Positions 10,371 to 20,450 of a DNA stretch of 64,000 nucleotides are shown here, one piece after another. Below the pieces are notes generated by a model. It saw only the letters and a list, made by a program, of their open reading frames with translations. It was not told the DNA's origin and did no database searches. A program made the translations under genes and the position numbers. How positions within the stretch are numbered: the first letter of the stretch is position 1; each line of letters begins with the position of its first letter. Origin of the DNA: Actinobacteria bacterium IMCC26256 (GTDB lineage Bacteria > Actinomycetota > Acidimicrobiia > IMCC26256); NCBI GenBank assembly GCA_001023575.1, contig CP011489.1, positions 2,397,859 to 2,461,858 of the forward strand, written 5' to 3'.

Positions 10371-10496
10371 GTGACGCTCCTAAATAGGCGGCTTCTAAGG
10401 CCGAGAATGTCGCTCACGTTGGGTACACGCTAGCCGATGTCGACGCCCTTACCCAATTCCCGGGAGCGGTTTCTAGGCCCGAGCTATATCTCCGAG

Positions 10497-13073
10497 TCAA
10501 CCCAGACGTATCTGCTCAGTCCGTGAGAAGACGAGGCCGTCCGGTGAAGAATCAATACGCACGATGTCGCCGTCGCCATAGGTCCCCTGAAGGAGGCCTA
10601 GCGCAACCGGGTCTGCGACCTCGCGCTGCAGCACTCGCTTCAGCGGACGCGCCCCAAAATCGGGGTCATAGCCAGCATGGGCAAGCCACGTGCGCGCAGC
10701 ATCTGTAATTTCAAGGCCAAGCCCGCGAGCCGCTAGCCGCTCTCGGAGCAAATCAATCTGCACACCGACAATCTCGGCAATGTGTTCTTCTCCAAGTCTG
10801 TGGAAAACCACGACCTCATCAATGCGGTTCACAAACTCCGGCTTGAAGTGCATATGAACAGCCTGCATTACCCCCTCTGGAGGAAGCCCGGCCCCGAGGT
10901 TGCTAGTCATGATCAAGACAGTGTTCGAGAAATCAACGGTCCTACCCTGCCCATCTGTGAGGCGGCCGTCATCCATCAGAGCGAGCAGGACATTGAATAC
11001 ATCGGGGTGCGCCTTCTCAACCTCGTCGAGCAATACAACCGAGTAGGGACGTCGACGCACGGCCTCAGTGAGTTGCCCTCCCTGCTCATAGCCAACATAC
11101 CCAGGGGGGGCGCCGACAAGGCGCGAGACGGAGTGCTTCTCCATGTACTCACTCATGTCAATGCGCACCATTGCGCGCTCGTCATCAAAGAGAAACTCCG
11201 CTAGGGCTCTTGCTAGTTCGGTCTTTCCAACACCAGTAGGGCCAAGAAACAGGAACGACCCGATCGGGCGATTGGGGTCTGAGAGCCCGGCTCGACTTCT
11301 TCGAATCGCGTTCGCCACGGCGATTACGCCCTCGTCTTGACCGATCACGCGCCTGTGGAGTTCATCCTCCATGCGTACCAATTTGGACATCTCCCCCTCC
11401 ATCAGGCGAGAGACAGGGATGCCGGTCCACTTAGCGACGATCTCTCCGATGTCCTCTTCATCGACCTCTTCTTTAAGCATCTGGACATCTTGCTGGAGCT
11501 CTACAAGGCGTTTGGATCGCTGATCAACATCACTCTCAAGAGCGAGCATCGTTCCGTATCTGAGCGAGGCCGCCAGCTCAAGGTCTCCGGTGCGCTCGGC
11601 TACCTCTGCATCGTTACGCGCGGTCTCAAGCTGCTCCTTTAGCGCGCGAATCTCAGTAATCGCATCCTTCTCCGCCTGCCAGTGCGCAACCATTCCGCTG
11701 CGCTCTTCACCTAGCTCCGCCAACTCGGACTCAAGCAGGCGAAGTCGCTCACTCGAGGCTGGGTCAGTCTCTTTTGCGAGCGCAGCCTTCTCAATCTCTA
11801 GTTGCCTGATGCGGCGCTCTACAACATCAATCTCAAGCGGCATTGAGTCGATCTCAATGCGTAGTTTCGAGGCAGCCTCATCAATGAGGTCGATTGCTTT
11901 ATCTGGGAGTTGCCTCGAAGGGATGTAGCGATCCGAGAGCACAGCCGCTGCGAGCAACGCTGCGTCCTGAATTCTCACTCCATGATGAACCTCGTAGCGC
12001 TCTTTGAGTCCGCGAAGAATCGCAACCGTGTCCTGCACCGATGGCTCGCCGACATATACCTGCTGGAATCGACGCTCTAGCGCTGCATCCTTCTCAATAT
12101 ATTTGCGGTATTCATCAAGAGTCGTCGCACCGATCATCCGAAGCTCGCCTCGAGCAAGCATGGGCTTGATCATGTTGGCTGCGTCGACAGAGCCCTCCGC
12201 TCCACCGGCGCCAACAATCGTGTGGAGCTCATCGATAAATGTGACTATCTCGCCGTTGGAGTCGCTTATCTCTTTAAGAACAGCCTTGAGTCGCTCCTCA
12301 AACTCACCGCGAAACTTTGCCCCTGCAATCATGGCCCCAACATCTAACGATATGAGGCGCTTATTTCTTAGGGACTCCGGCACATCACCCTCAACAATTC
12401 GACGCGCCAACCCCTCGGCGATTGCCGTCTTACCTACACCAGGTTCACCGATGAGGACCGGGTTGTTCTTAGTCCGGCGCGAGAGCACTTGAATCACTCG
12501 TCGTATCTCTTCGTCACGCCCTATAACCGGATCGAGGCGACCGCTTCGCGCGTCTTCGGTTAGGTCGCGCCCGTACTTCTCTAGCGATTGATACTGCTCC
12601 TCTGGATTATCACTTGTTACGCGATGACTCCCTCGCACCTGTCTAAGTGCATCGAGTGTGGTGTCTCGATCGACGCCAAGTGCTCGCAGTAATTCGCCGA
12701 CAGAGCCAGATGCCCCGGTCATTGCAATGAGAAGGTGCTCCGTCGAGAGGTAGTCGTCCCCTAGATCGGAGCGCGCAGCATCGCCGGCCTCCAGAATCTG
12801 CAGGGTCTCAGGGGCGAGGCTCGGAGACTGTGTCGTTGCGCCGTAGACCTTTGGGAGTTGATCGAGTGCCTCATCAATCCGCGCTCGAGCAATGGTCGGC
12901 ACGAGTCCTATGCGCTCGAGCACCCCTAAGACAACGCCTTCAGGCTGGGACACGAGAGCGGCGAGGAGGTGCTCCGGCACGACTTGTGAGTGATGGCGCG
13001 TAGCGGCCTCGCGCTGTGCGGTTCCTAGCGCCTCTTGTGTTTTACGGGTAAAGCGGTTTGGGTCGAGCGCCAT
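10497..13073 (-). CDS. clpB: ATP-dependent disaggregase ClpB
   Basis: Cytoplasmic AAA+ ring that extracts proteins from aggregates together with DnaK. The 858 residues match the family. In order: Clp N-domain (residues 1-145), first ATPase with [14 protein letters not shown] and VTFIDELHT, a coiled-coil middle domain (about 405-525) which marks ClpB rather than ClpC/ClpA, second ATPase with [14 protein letters not shown] and [15 protein letters not shown], and the C-terminal small domain. It lies 107 bases downstream of hspR on the same strand. A HAIR-like half-palindrome sits in that gap, suggesting that clpB can be repressed by HspR from its own promoter. Confidence 0.97.
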   Translation of the reverse strand: MALDPNRFTRKTQEALGTAQREAATRHHSQVVPEHLLAALVSQPEGVVLGVLERIGLVPTIARARIDEALDQLPKVYGATTQSPSLAPETLQILEAGDAARSDLGDDYLSTEHLLIAMTGASGSVGELLRALGVDRDTTLDALRQVRGSHRVTSDNPEEQYQSLEKYGRDLTEDARSGRLDPVIGRDEEIRRVIQVLSRRTKNNPVLIGEPGVGKTAIAEGLARRIVEGDVPESLRNKRLISLDVGAMIAGAKFRGEFEERLKAVLKEISDSNGEIVTFIDELHTIVGAGGAEGSVDAANMIKPMLARGELRMIGATTLDEYRKYIEKDAALERRFQQVYVGEPSVQDTVAILRGLKERYEVHHGVRIQDAALLAAAVLSDRYIPSRQLPDKAIDLIDEAASKLRIEIDSMPLEIDVVERRIRQLEIEKAALAKETDPASSERLRLLESELAELGEERSGMVAHWQAEKDAITEIRALKEQLETARNDAEVAERTGDLELAASLRYGTMLALESDVDQRSKRLVELQQDVQMLKEEVDEEDIGEIVAKWTGIPVSRLMEGEMSKLVRMEDELHRRVIGQDEGVIAVANAIRRSRAGLSDPNRPIGSFLFLGPTGVGKTELARALAEFLFDDERAMVRIDMSEYMEKHSVSRLVGAPPGYVGYEQGGQLTEAVRRRPYSVVLLDEVEKAHPDVFNVLLALMDDGRLTDGQGRTVDFSNTVLIMTSNLGAGLPPEGVMQAVHMHFKPEFVNRIDEVVVFHRLGEEHIAEIVGVQIDLLRERLAARGLGLEITDAARTWLAHAGYDPDFGARPLKRVLQREVADPVALGLLQGTYGDGDIVRIDSSPDGLVFSRTEQIRLG

Positions 13074-13126
13074 GCTTGGCTCCTCGGGTTGGGTGCTGCT
13101 TCTTTACAGTTGCTCTAAACGGATGG

Positions 13127-13147
13127 CTTGCGGTAAATCAACTCTTC
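13127..13147. promoter_or_regulatory. Degenerate HAIR-like site before clpB
   Basis: The HspR operator consensus is CTTGAGT, seven bases, ACTCAAG. Here CTTGCGG, seven bases (TAAATCA), ACTCTTC: the outer-left CTTG and inner-right ACTC match, four of seven in each half. It is 54 bases upstream of the clpB start and 34 bases after the hspR stop. A weak site; HspR binding is inference. Confidence 0.35.
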
Positions 13148-13180
13148 TAACTAAATCGTGCTGGATCTCTCTGCGCTGCG

Positions 13181-13561
13181 CTAGGGCCTTCTGACCCGAA
13201 CCGGAAATTGCCCACGCGGCACGGGTACAAGATCGCGTCGATACTGGCGATGTGTCTCGGCCACCGCATGCTCTGCAGCATCGCGAACCCGCTGTAACTC
13301 AGCCTCGGTTCTCGCGAGGCGAGCCTCGAGTTCGAGAATGCGCGCGACACCCGGCAATCCAACACCGGCGTTCGTTAACTCCTGAATCCGCCTTAAAACT
13401 GAGATATCTGCATCGGAGTATCTTCGACTCTTTCCCACAGTTCGCGCTGGGTTGATCAGGCCCTTGCGTTCATAGATGCGCAGCGTCTGCGGGTGGACTC
13501 CCGCCAGCTCAGCAGCGACAGAGATCACGTATACCGCACTTGGGTAACGACGCGAATCCAT
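13181..13561 (-). CDS. hspR: MerR-family heat-shock repressor HspR
   Basis: Represses dnaK/clpB operons in actinobacteria and is thought to use DnaK as co-repressor. The 126-residue protein has the MerR winged-helix at residues about 12-75: YVISVAAELAGVHPQTLRIY followed by ERKGLINPART and SRRYSDADISVLRRI, then a coiled coil (residues 85-115) for dimerisation. The ATG at 13561 shares a base with the dnaJ stop (TGATG); a GTG at 13564 is an alternative. Position after dnaJ in dnaK-grpE-dnaJ-hspR matches Streptomyces and mycobacteria. Confidence 0.94.
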   Translation of the reverse strand: MDSRRYPSAVYVISVAAELAGVHPQTLRIYERKGLINPARTVGKSRRYSDADISVLRRIQELTNAGVGLPGVARILELEARLARTEAELQRVRDAAEHAVAETHRQYRRDLVPVPRGQFPVRVRRP

Positions 13562-14721
13562 CACAGACCCAGCCTTTCTCGTACGTCTACACCCTCTAAC
13601 TCTGAGAGTGTTTCAAAGGCCGCGCGCTGCTCTTTATTGAGGGATGTCGGAACAGCGATCTCGAATGTGACATGTAGATCGCCTGGACCAGCCTTCGCGT
13701 TTGCTGCTGGGATACCGCGACCACTTACCTTCACGGTTGTTCCACTAGTAGTTCCAGGTTTTACCTTCACAGTTACAGGCTCCCCGAGTGTGGGGACTCT
13801 TACAGCAGCACCGAGCACTGCCTCTGAAATTGTGATCGGCACTCGGAGCGTGAGATTGCGGCCACTGCGCCCAAAGATTTCATGTGCTGCAACATTTACA
13901 ACTACATATAGGTCGCCGGGCTCGCCACCATTGGCGCCGGCAGCTCCGCGCGACTTCACACGAATGCGCTGACCATCTGAGACGCCGGCAGGGATCTTTA
14001 CCTTGACTTCACGCGAGCGCATCTCGATACCGCGGCCTCTACACTCCGAACACGGAGTTGCGATTCTCCGACCGCTGCCTGCGCAATCGGGGCAGACCTG
14101 TGAGAAGGAGAAGGGCCCCTGATTCACAGCAACCTGCCCACCACCACCGCATGTACTGCAGACATTTACGACCGTCCCTGGCTCAGCGCCTGATCCTTTA
14201 CATTTTGTGCATTGAGCATCTGAGGAGAAGCGCACCGGGGCTGTAACGCCATTTACTGCATCTAGGAAATCAACATGGAGAGTTGTCTCGAGATCTGAAC
14301 CTCGCTCAGCTGCACTACGCGCGCGCCTACCTCGGCCGCGCCCGCCTCCTGAGGCGCCACCTCCGTTGCCGAACAAACCCCCGATGAGGTCTGAGATGTC
14401 ACCGCCCTCAAAGCCACCACCAAAACCCTGACCCCCAAAACCCCCGCCAGGGAATCCTGGGCCGCCGCGAAATCCACCAGACGCTGCTTGCTCGCGCACC
14501 TCGTCATACTCAACCCTCTTCGCGGAGTCGCCGAGCACATCGTAAGCAGCAGAGATCTCTTTGAATCTCTCCTCTGCTGGAGCATCACCAGGGTTTGCAT
14601 CGGGGTGAAATTTCTTTGCGAGTTGACGATATGCGCGCGTTATCTCCTTCTCGGTCGATCCCTTAGGGACGCCAAGAACTGCGTAGTAGTCCTTCTCGAA
14701 CCACTCGCGTTGCGCAGCCAC
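13561..14721 (-). CDS. dnaJ: Chaperone DnaJ (Hsp40)
   Basis: Co-chaperone that delivers clients to DnaK and stimulates its ATPase. The 386 residues contain the J domain (YYAVLGV at 12-18; the HPD motif in KFHPDANPG), a Gly/Phe-rich linker (residues 78-125), and the zinc region with four CxxCxGxG-type modules (CTKCKGSG, CSTCGGGG, CPDCAGSG, CSECRGRG), then the C-terminal substrate domains. It starts with GTG at 14721 preceded by GGAGG. The complete zinc domain makes it a type I DnaJ rather than CbpA. Confidence 0.96.
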   Translation of the reverse strand: MAAQREWFEKDYYAVLGVPKGSTEKEITRAYRQLAKKFHPDANPGDAPAEERFKEISAAYDVLGDSAKRVEYDEVREQAASGGFRGGPGFPGGGFGGQGFGGGFEGGDISDLIGGLFGNGGGASGGGRGRGRRARSAAERGSDLETTLHVDFLDAVNGVTAPVRFSSDAQCTKCKGSGAEPGTVVNVCSTCGGGGQVAVNQGPFSFSQVCPDCAGSGRRIATPCSECRGRGIEMRSREVKVKIPAGVSDGQRIRVKSRGAAGANGGEPGDLYVVVNVAAHEIFGRSGRNLTLRVPITISEAVLGAAVRVPTLGEPVTVKVKPGTTSGTTVKVSGRGIPAANAKAGPGDLHVTFEIAVPTSLNKEQRAAFETLSELEGVDVRERLGL

Positions 14722-14808
14722 GTCTCACCCTCCCGACGCCGTAGCGCCTATTAGGCCCTGCTTATTTAGCAGAGCGATCAAGCCCTTTCCCCAAAAATGA
14801 TTGGGTGA

Positions 14809-15414
14809 TTACTGTGCGACCCTCACCATTGTTGCTCTAATAACTCTGTTATTGATGCGGTAACCAGCACGCAGCTCCTCGACAACAACTGGAGCCTCAT
14901 GCTCTCCGGTCTCCTCGTGAGCAACTGCCTCATGAAGATCTGGGTCGAAAGGCTGGCCGAGTGCTTCGATTCGCACTACTCCATTGCGCCCGAGCGTGGA
15001 TGTGAACTCGCCAAAGGCCAGCTCGACTCCTCGTCGCACGGTTTCGTCCGCTCCAGAGACTGCATCTACTGCTCTCTCAAACGCGTCAAGCACTGGTAGC
15101 AGCTGCTCAATGAACCTGGCGATGGCTGACTCTCCGGCGGCCGCCGTCTCGCGTGCCGAGCGTTTCTTGAAGTTCTCGAAGTCGGCCTGGAGTCGCTGTG
15201 CAGTGGAGCGCATTTCATCGCGCTCCGCTGCCAGCGAATCAATATCGTGCTCTACCGCAGCAGCGGCAGAGTCCGAGTCCTCATCAACCAGTTCTCCAAT
15301 GACAGTCTCAACGTCGCGGTTCTCAAGCATCTCTGCTAGCTCAGAGTCAATATCGCTAGCACTTGATGACTCGTTCTCTGCGTCGTCTGGCGAGCCAGAT
15401 TCATTTGAGGTCAT
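14809..15414 (-). CDS. grpE: Nucleotide exchange factor GrpE
   Basis: Releases ADP from DnaK. The 201 residues have a long acidic, low-complexity N terminus (residues 1-65), a coiled coil with [12 protein letters not shown] at about 78-89, and a beta domain with [18 protein letters not shown]. Its ATG overlaps the dnaK stop by four bases, so translation is coupled. The acidic N-terminal region is longer than in E. coli GrpE but common in actinobacteria. Confidence 0.95.
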   Translation of the reverse strand: MTSNESGSPDDAENESSSASDIDSELAEMLENRDVETVIGELVDEDSDSAAAAVEHDIDSLAAERDEMRSTAQRLQADFENFKKRSARETAAAGESAIARFIEQLLPVLDAFERAVDAVSGADETVRRGVELAFGEFTSTLGRNGVVRIEALGQPFDPDLHEAVAHEETGEHEAPVVVEELRAGYRINNRVIRATMVRVAQ

Positions 15415-17231
15415 TGGCTCTCCTCGTCAACAATCTCCGCCTCTGCAACCTCATCATCCGATGGTGCCTCGGCCGCACCAGGGTTCTCCTGCTGTGCAGA
15501 TGCTGATGCATATAGACGCTGTGCAAACTCCTGGCTCGCAGCAACGAGTGCTTCGTGTGCCAACTTGACAGCCTCGATGTCGCTTCCGGAGAGTGCATCT
15601 TTCAAGGCCTTGAGGGTTGACTCGATCTTCTCCCGCTCGCCCTCTTCTACCTTCTCGCCCTGTTCGGCAAGGAGACGCTCAGTCTGGAATACAAGTGAGT
15701 CAGAGTTATTACGAGTCTCTGCCTCTTCTCGGCGCAGACGATCCTCATCGGCGTGTGACTCGGCCTCGCGCATCATGCGGTCGATCTCGTCCTTGCTAAG
15801 AGCAGTGCCACCAGTGATGGTCATGGCCTGCTCCTTGCCGGTGCCGAGGTCCTTTGCACTCACATGCACAATTCCGTTTGCATCGATGTCGAAAGTGACC
15901 TCGATCTGAGGAATACCGCGCGGTGCTGGTGGGAGGCCAACCAACTGGAAGGTCCCGAGCACTTTGTTGCGGTAGGCCATGTCTGACTCACCTTGAAGCA
16001 CCTTGATCTCGACGCTTGGCTGATTCTCCTCAGCGGTTGTAAAGGTCTCTGAGCGCTTTGTTGGGATAGTTGTGTTGCGCTCGATCAACTTGGTCATGAT
16101 CTGACCCTTGGTCTCGATACCGAGCGAGAGAGGAGTTACGTCAAGGAGCAGCACGTCTTTAACGTCTCCCTTTAGAACTCCAGCCTGCACAGCTGCACCA
16201 ACGGCTACGGCCTCATCGGGGTTGACTCCCTTATCGCCGTCCTTGCCAGATAGTTCGCGCACCAATTCGGTTACAGCCGGCATACGCGTCGATCCACCAA
16301 CAAGGATGACTCGGTCGATCTGATCCTTGGTGAGGTTTGCATCGCGAATTGCCTGCTCGAATGGTCCACGGCAAGCCTCTAGAAGATCGCGTGTGATCTC
16401 CTGGAACTTGGCGCGAGTGAGGCTCAACTCGAGGTGGAGAGGGCCATCGCTTGTTGCAGTGACGAAAGGAAGGTTGATGGAGGTCTCTTGGAGTGTGGAG
16501 AGCTCAATCTTTGCTTTCTCCGCGGCCTCCTTCAGGCGCTGCGCTGCCATCTTGTCTGCAGCGAGATCTACGCCGTGGGCATTCTTAAACTCGCCCACCA
16601 TCCAGTCCATCACGCGCTGGTCCCAGTCGTCTCCACCGAGATGTGTGTTTCCAGCGGTTGACTTAACCTCAAAGACGCCGTCGCCTAGATCAAGCACCGA
16701 GACGTCGAAGGTTCCTCCACCGAGGTCGAATACAAGGATCGTCATGTCGTCGTCTTTATCGAGCCCGTATGCAAGCGCCGCTGCGGTTGGCTCGTTGATG
16801 ATGCGCAGAACCTCTAGGCCTGCGATCTCGCCGGCCTCTTTTGTGGCCTGGCGCTGTGCATCATCGAAGTAAGCAGGGACGGTAATGACTGCCTGAGTAA
16901 CCGTGTCGCCTAGGTATGCCTCTGCATCGCGCTTCAGCTTCTGGAGGGTTCGGGCCGAGATCTCCTGAGAGGAGTATCCCTTGCCATCAATATCGATCTT
17001 CCAGGAGGTACCGATCTGGCTCTTCACGGAGCGGATCGTGCGGTCGGGGTTGGTGATCGCCTGGCGCTTGGCTACCTCGCCTACGAGGACCTCGCCGGTC
17101 TTGGAGAAAGCGACAACCGAGGGCGTCGTGCGGGCCCCCTCTGAGTTGGGGATTACTACCGGCTCGCCTGCCTCGAGGACTGCGACTACTGAGTTGGTGG
17201 TACCTAGGTCGATACCGACTGCCTTGGCCAT
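15411..17231 (-). CDS. dnaK: Chaperone DnaK (Hsp70)
   Basis: Cytoplasmic ATP-dependent folding chaperone and probable HspR co-repressor. The 606 residues show [15 protein letters not shown] at the N terminus, [15 protein letters not shown] and [14 protein letters not shown] in the ATPase domain, [14 protein letters not shown] at the linker and a substrate-binding domain. The C terminus ends in an acidic tail ([12 protein letters not shown]) in place of the exact EEVD-type ending. First gene of the heat-shock operon; its leader contains the G-run repeat and a HAIR-like site. Confidence 0.97.
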   Translation of the reverse strand: MAKAVGIDLGTTNSVVAVLEAGEPVVIPNSEGARTTPSVVAFSKTGEVLVGEVAKRQAITNPDRTIRSVKSQIGTSWKIDIDGKGYSSQEISARTLQKLKRDAEAYLGDTVTQAVITVPAYFDDAQRQATKEAGEIAGLEVLRIINEPTAAALAYGLDKDDDMTILVFDLGGGTFDVSVLDLGDGVFEVKSTAGNTHLGGDDWDQRVMDWMVGEFKNAHGVDLAADKMAAQRLKEAAEKAKIELSTLQETSINLPFVTATSDGPLHLELSLTRAKFQEITRDLLEACRGPFEQAIRDANLTKDQIDRVILVGGSTRMPAVTELVRELSGKDGDKGVNPDEAVAVGAAVQAGVLKGDVKDVLLLDVTPLSLGIETKGQIMTKLIERNTTIPTKRSETFTTAEENQPSVEIKVLQGESDMAYRNKVLGTFQLVGLPPAPRGIPQIEVTFDIDANGIVHVSAKDLGTGKEQAMTITGGTALSKDEIDRMMREAESHADEDRLRREEAETRNNSDSLVFQTERLLAEQGEKVEEGEREKIESTLKALKDALSGSDIEAVKLAHEALVAASQEFAQRLYASASAQQENPGAAEAPSDDEVAEAEIVDEESQ

Positions 17232-17257
17232 CTGATTCTTGCCTTTCGTTGGTTTTT

Positions 17258-17354
17258 GGGGGTCTTGATTGGGGGGGTCTTGATTGGGGGGGTCTTGATT
17301 GGGGGGGTCTTGATTGGGGGGGGTCTTGATTGGGGGGGGTCTTGATTGGGGGGG
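17258..17354 (+). repeat. Tandem G-run repeat in the dnaK leader
   Basis: Seven runs of G (5, 7, 7, 7, 8, 8 and 7 bases) separated by the identical eight bases TCTTGATT, a period of 15-16. It lies 27-123 bases upstream of the dnaK start. Because dnaK is on the minus strand, its transcript would carry the C-rich version and the plus (template) strand the G-rich version, with more than enough runs for G-quadruplexes. Run lengths may vary by slippage, both in the cell and in sequencing. Confidence 0.85.
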
Positions 17355-17429
17355 TCTCTACATCTGTCTCGATCGATCTCTATGGGTTCTATCACTCTAA
17401 AACTCACTCCAAGGTTTGGATCCCCAAAA

Positions 17430-17450
17430 CTTGAGTGCGTCACTATCAAC
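17430..17450. promoter_or_regulatory. HAIR-like HspR operator upstream of dnaK
   Basis: CTTGAGT, seven bases (GCGTCAC), TATCAAC. The left half matches the HspR consensus exactly; the right half matches TCAA within ACTCAAG. Location about 200 bases upstream of the dnaK start in a gene cluster that encodes HspR makes an operator likely. Confidence 0.55.
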
Positions 17451-17579
17451 TTATGTGATGCCAATATTATTCCCGGCAGAGTCAAAACTTCTCGCGGGGG
17501 CGGGTGACCTTCGCCACTTAGGAATCAGCCCCCAGCATTAAGACAAGCAAGGCTCCCAATATGGGCCTAACCTGCAGGC

Positions 17580-18008
17580 ATGTCCAAGCGCTCCGCACAG
17601 TATTTAGATGCCCTATCCGATGTCCCGCTCTTCTCTGCCCTCAGCCGCAGAGACCTCGGATTGATTGCCCGCAGGGGTGAGGAGATCGAGGTGGAGGCAG
17701 GTAAACGCCTCGTAGATCAAGGCGAGACAGGCGCAGAGTTCTTTGTCATCATCTCGGGCAAAGCCAAGGTCACCCGCAATGGAAGACGTATAGCGGGCCT
17801 CAAGCGCGGCGATGCCTTCGGCGAGCTCTCCCTCCTCGATCGTGGTCCACGAAACGCCACAGTCACTGCTGAGACCGACATGGAGTTGCTCGTGCTCGGG
17901 CAGCGCGAGTTCTCAGCACTAATAGATGAGGCCCCAGGGTTCTCACGCAAACTCCTCACCGGAATGGCGCGCCGCCTACGTGAGGCAGATGCGCGAAGCG
18001 TTCAGTAA
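17580..18008 (+). CDS. Cyclic-nucleotide-binding domain protein
   Basis: A 142-residue protein made almost only of a cNMP-binding domain (residues about 12-130). It includes VDQGETGAEFFVIISGKAKV and the phosphate-binding cassette FGELSLLDRGPRNATVTAE with the arginine that contacts the cyclic phosphate, so real cAMP binding is plausible. There is no C-terminal helix-turn-helix, so it is not a CRP-type transcription factor by itself. It could act by protein contact. It is 171 bases upstream of the EtfD-like gene on the same strand; a link is possible but not shown. Confidence 0.85.
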   Translation: MSKRSAQYLDALSDVPLFSALSRRDLGLIARRGEEIEVEAGKRLVDQGETGAEFFVIISGKAKVTRNGRRIAGLKRGDAFGELSLLDRGPRNATVTAETDMELLVLGQREFSALIDEAPGFSRKLLTGMARRLREADARSVQ

Positions 18009-18179
18009 TAGCTCAACAAGTAGCGCCGGCCTTGAGGCGACTCTCCTAAGCACCTCTACTCAGCACCCTTTGTGAATGACTAATTGGGCCCCCGCACCCA
18101 TCAAACCGGTGCAGTGATTGGTAGTTTCTCACACACATCTCACGAGCGAGCATCGTTCGTGAACCCACCCGGAGGTCAC

Positions 18180-20375
18180 ATGCGCCGGCCAAAGCCGCAT
18201 CAAATAGTTCTAGCAATTGGAGTACTTGCCGCAGTCGGCACAGTTGCGTCGGGCATCGCACCGCAGATAACCCATTGGCACGACGAGAGCCCCGTTTCGC
18301 GCGAGGTGTTTGTAAACATCCCCGCTGCGATTCAGGTTGCCTTCTACCTAACCGTCGCAGCAATGCTCTTTGTCACGTCTTGGCTCGTGTCGCTACGAGT
18401 ACGCAACTACGAGCGCGGCGCACCCGATGACCGCCGCGTTAAGCGCTCAAACGCTAAGCGTCGCATGCGCGACTTTAGGCGTGGAGTCTGGATGCAGACG
18501 CTGCTCCGCGACCCCGCTGCCGGTGTCATGCACTCAATGATCTACTTCGGTTTCCTAGTACTTTTTGCCGCTACCGTACTGCTAGAGATTGACCACCAGC
18601 TCCCGACAGGAATGAAGTTCCTACATGGCGAGGTCTACAAGGGCTACGCGTTTACCGCTGACCTATTTGGCCTTGTCTTCCTGGGCGGAATTCTCTGGGC
18701 CTTCGCTCGCAGGTACATTCAGCGCCCTTACCGAATTCGCATCAAGACAAAACCTGAGCATCTAGTAATCCTTAGCGTGTTCCTTGTGATCTCAGTAACA
18801 GGTTTCCTTGCAGAGGGATTCCGCATCGCTGCAGAGGGGCGACCTGATTTTGAGAAGTGGTCCTTCGTTGGGTGGGGACTCTCCGGACTTGTAAGCGCAT
18901 GGCGTGAAACCGCTCTAATTGATGCACATCGATGGGCATGGATCGCACACGTCGTCGCGTTCTTCTCGTTCCTTGTCATCCTCCCAACCACAATGCTGCG
19001 CCACATGATCACAAGCCCGATGAACATGTTCTGGAAAGACAAAGACCGCCCCAAGGGTGCGATGAAGCCAATGCCTAACCTGCTCGAGACTGAACTTGAG
19101 TCTTTTGGCGCAATAGCAATCGAAGACTTCACATGGAAGCAACTCTTCGATACCGATGCATGCACAGTCTGCGGTCGCTGCACCTCGGTCTGCCCAGCAC
19201 ATGCAACGGGCAAGTCGCTCGACCCACGCGAGATCGTTCTAAAGGTCGGCGAGGTCATGAACGCAACTGCATCGCCACAAACGACTCCGCCGGTAGGAGT
19301 GGTTGACGGGATCTCTATACGCGCTAACTCCGTATTTGAGCGCATCACCTCTGAGGAGGTCTGGGCGTGCACAACATGCAAGGCCTGCGATGAGATCTGC
19401 CCTGTCAATATTGAGATCCTCGACAAGATTCTCGATATGCGCCGTTACCTCGCCCTTATGGAGTCTGACTTCCCTGCAACGCTTGGCAACGTCTACCGAT
19501 CAATGGAGAACTCCTCAAACGTCTACGGCATGAACCAAGGCGACCGCGGCGCTTGGGCCGACGATCTCGAGGGTATTGAGATCATGGAGCCTGGAGTACC
19601 TGCGACTACACAGCACGAGTACCTGATGTGGGTTGGTTGCGCGGGGTCATTCGACGATCGAAACAAGAAGACAAGTCGTGCGCTTGCGAAGTTGCTTCAG
19701 CGTGCAGATATCGACTTTGCAATTCTTGGCCCAAGCGAACTCTGCACCGGAGACAGCGCACGCCGCTCCGGTAATGAATACATCTTCCAGATGCTCGCGA
19801 TGCAGAACATCGAGATGCTCGATGGTGCAGGTGTTACGAAGATCATCACTCAATGCCCGCACTGCTTCAACACACTTGCAAACGAGTACCCACAACTCGG
19901 TGGTAACTACGAGGTTGTTCACCACTCGCAGTTCCTCTCGCAGTTGATCGATGAGGGCAAGCTCTCAATGGCGGGTGCATCACTCGCAGAGCGTGTTACG
20001 TACCACGACTCCTGCTACCTCGGTCGACACAACGACGTCTACATGGCGCCTCGCAATGTCATCGGATCGCTTAAGGGAATCGACATCGTTGAGATGCCGC
20101 GCAACGGCACAAAGGGAATGTGCTGTGGCGCAGGTGGAGCACGCATGTGGATGGAGGAGAGCACCGGCAAGAAGGTCAACACCGAGCGCGCACAAGAGGC
20201 GCTCAGTACCGGTGCAACACGTGTCGCTGTGGCCTGCCCGTTCTGCTACGTGATGATGGATGACGGCGTCAAGGGCGAGGGTAACGAGAATGTAATTGTC
20301 CAGGACATAGCAGAGATGCTCCTAGAGGCAATCGAGTCAGACCCCTCAAAACTCGACCAGACCAGCATCGTCTAA
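18180..20375 (+). CDS. etfD: EtfD-like membrane Fe-S oxidoreductase
   Basis: Probable membrane enzyme that takes electrons from the electron transfer flavoprotein (fatty-acid oxidation) to menaquinone, as proposed for M. tuberculosis Rv0338c. The 731 residues have an N-terminal membrane part with about five to six helices (nitrate-reductase-gamma-like), two 4Fe-4S sites beginning at Cys328 (CTVCGRCTSVCP) and Cys397 (CTTCKACDEICP), and two CCG cysteine-rich domains (CPHCFNT; CCGAGGARMWMEE and ACPFC) like HdrB/HdrD. ATG 18180 has GGAGG four bases upstream, so I prefer it over the longer frame from 18084. No etfA/etfB are in the window. Downstream ends a strong hairpin. Confidence 0.88.
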   Translation: MRRPKPHQIVLAIGVLAAVGTVASGIAPQITHWHDESPVSREVFVNIPAAIQVAFYLTVAAMLFVTSWLVSLRVRNYERGAPDDRRVKRSNAKRRMRDFRRGVWMQTLLRDPAAGVMHSMIYFGFLVLFAATVLLEIDHQLPTGMKFLHGEVYKGYAFTADLFGLVFLGGILWAFARRYIQRPYRIRIKTKPEHLVILSVFLVISVTGFLAEGFRIAAEGRPDFEKWSFVGWGLSGLVSAWRETALIDAHRWAWIAHVVAFFSFLVILPTTMLRHMITSPMNMFWKDKDRPKGAMKPMPNLLETELESFGAIAIEDFTWKQLFDTDACTVCGRCTSVCPAHATGKSLDPREIVLKVGEVMNATASPQTTPPVGVVDGISIRANSVFERITSEEVWACTTCKACDEICPVNIEILDKILDMRRYLALMESDFPATLGNVYRSMENSSNVYGMNQGDRGAWADDLEGIEIMEPGVPATTQHEYLMWVGCAGSFDDRNKKTSRALAKLLQRADIDFAILGPSELCTGDSARRSGNEYIFQMLAMQNIEMLDGAGVTKIITQCPHCFNTLANEYPQLGGNYEVVHHSQFLSQLIDEGKLSMAGASLAERVTYHDSCYLGRHNDVYMAPRNVIGSLKGIDIVEMPRNGTKGMCCGAGGARMWMEESTGKKVNTERAQEALSTGATRVAVACPFCYVMMDDGVKGEGNENVIVQDIAEMLLEAIESDPSKLDQTSIV

Positions 20376-20390
20376 GTCGTCCTCACCCAA

Positions 20391-20450
20391 AACCCTGAAC
20401 TTCGGGTAGTTGTTGTCGCTATAGCGACACTAATCACCCGAAGTTGGGTT
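20391..20450. terminator. Nested palindromic hairpin between convergent genes
   Basis: Outer arms AACCC/GGGTT (20391-20395, 20446-20450), then AACTTCGGGT (20398-20407) against ACCCGAAGTT (20436-20445), and inside the loop a perfect 16-base palindrome TGTCGCTATAGCGACA (20414-20429). The right arm ends on the dcd stop codon. It probably ends transcripts from both sides; no long T run follows, so its mechanism may differ from a simple intrinsic terminator. Confidence 0.75.

Larger units (their letters stand above)
17232..17579. other. 348-base gap between dnaK and the cyclic-nucleotide-binding gene
   Basis: Holds divergent promoters for dnaK (minus) and the gene at 17580 (plus), the G-run repeat and a HAIR-like site. 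An open frame across it on the minus strand translates the repeat as proline/lysine-rich peptide and looks non-coding. I see no convincing -35/-10 pair. Confidence 0.6.

Noticed and set aside
17204..17485. Proline-rich small gene over the dnaK leader
   Set aside because: It translates the G-run repeat and lies antisense to the expected promoter region; no ribosome binding site or conserved part.
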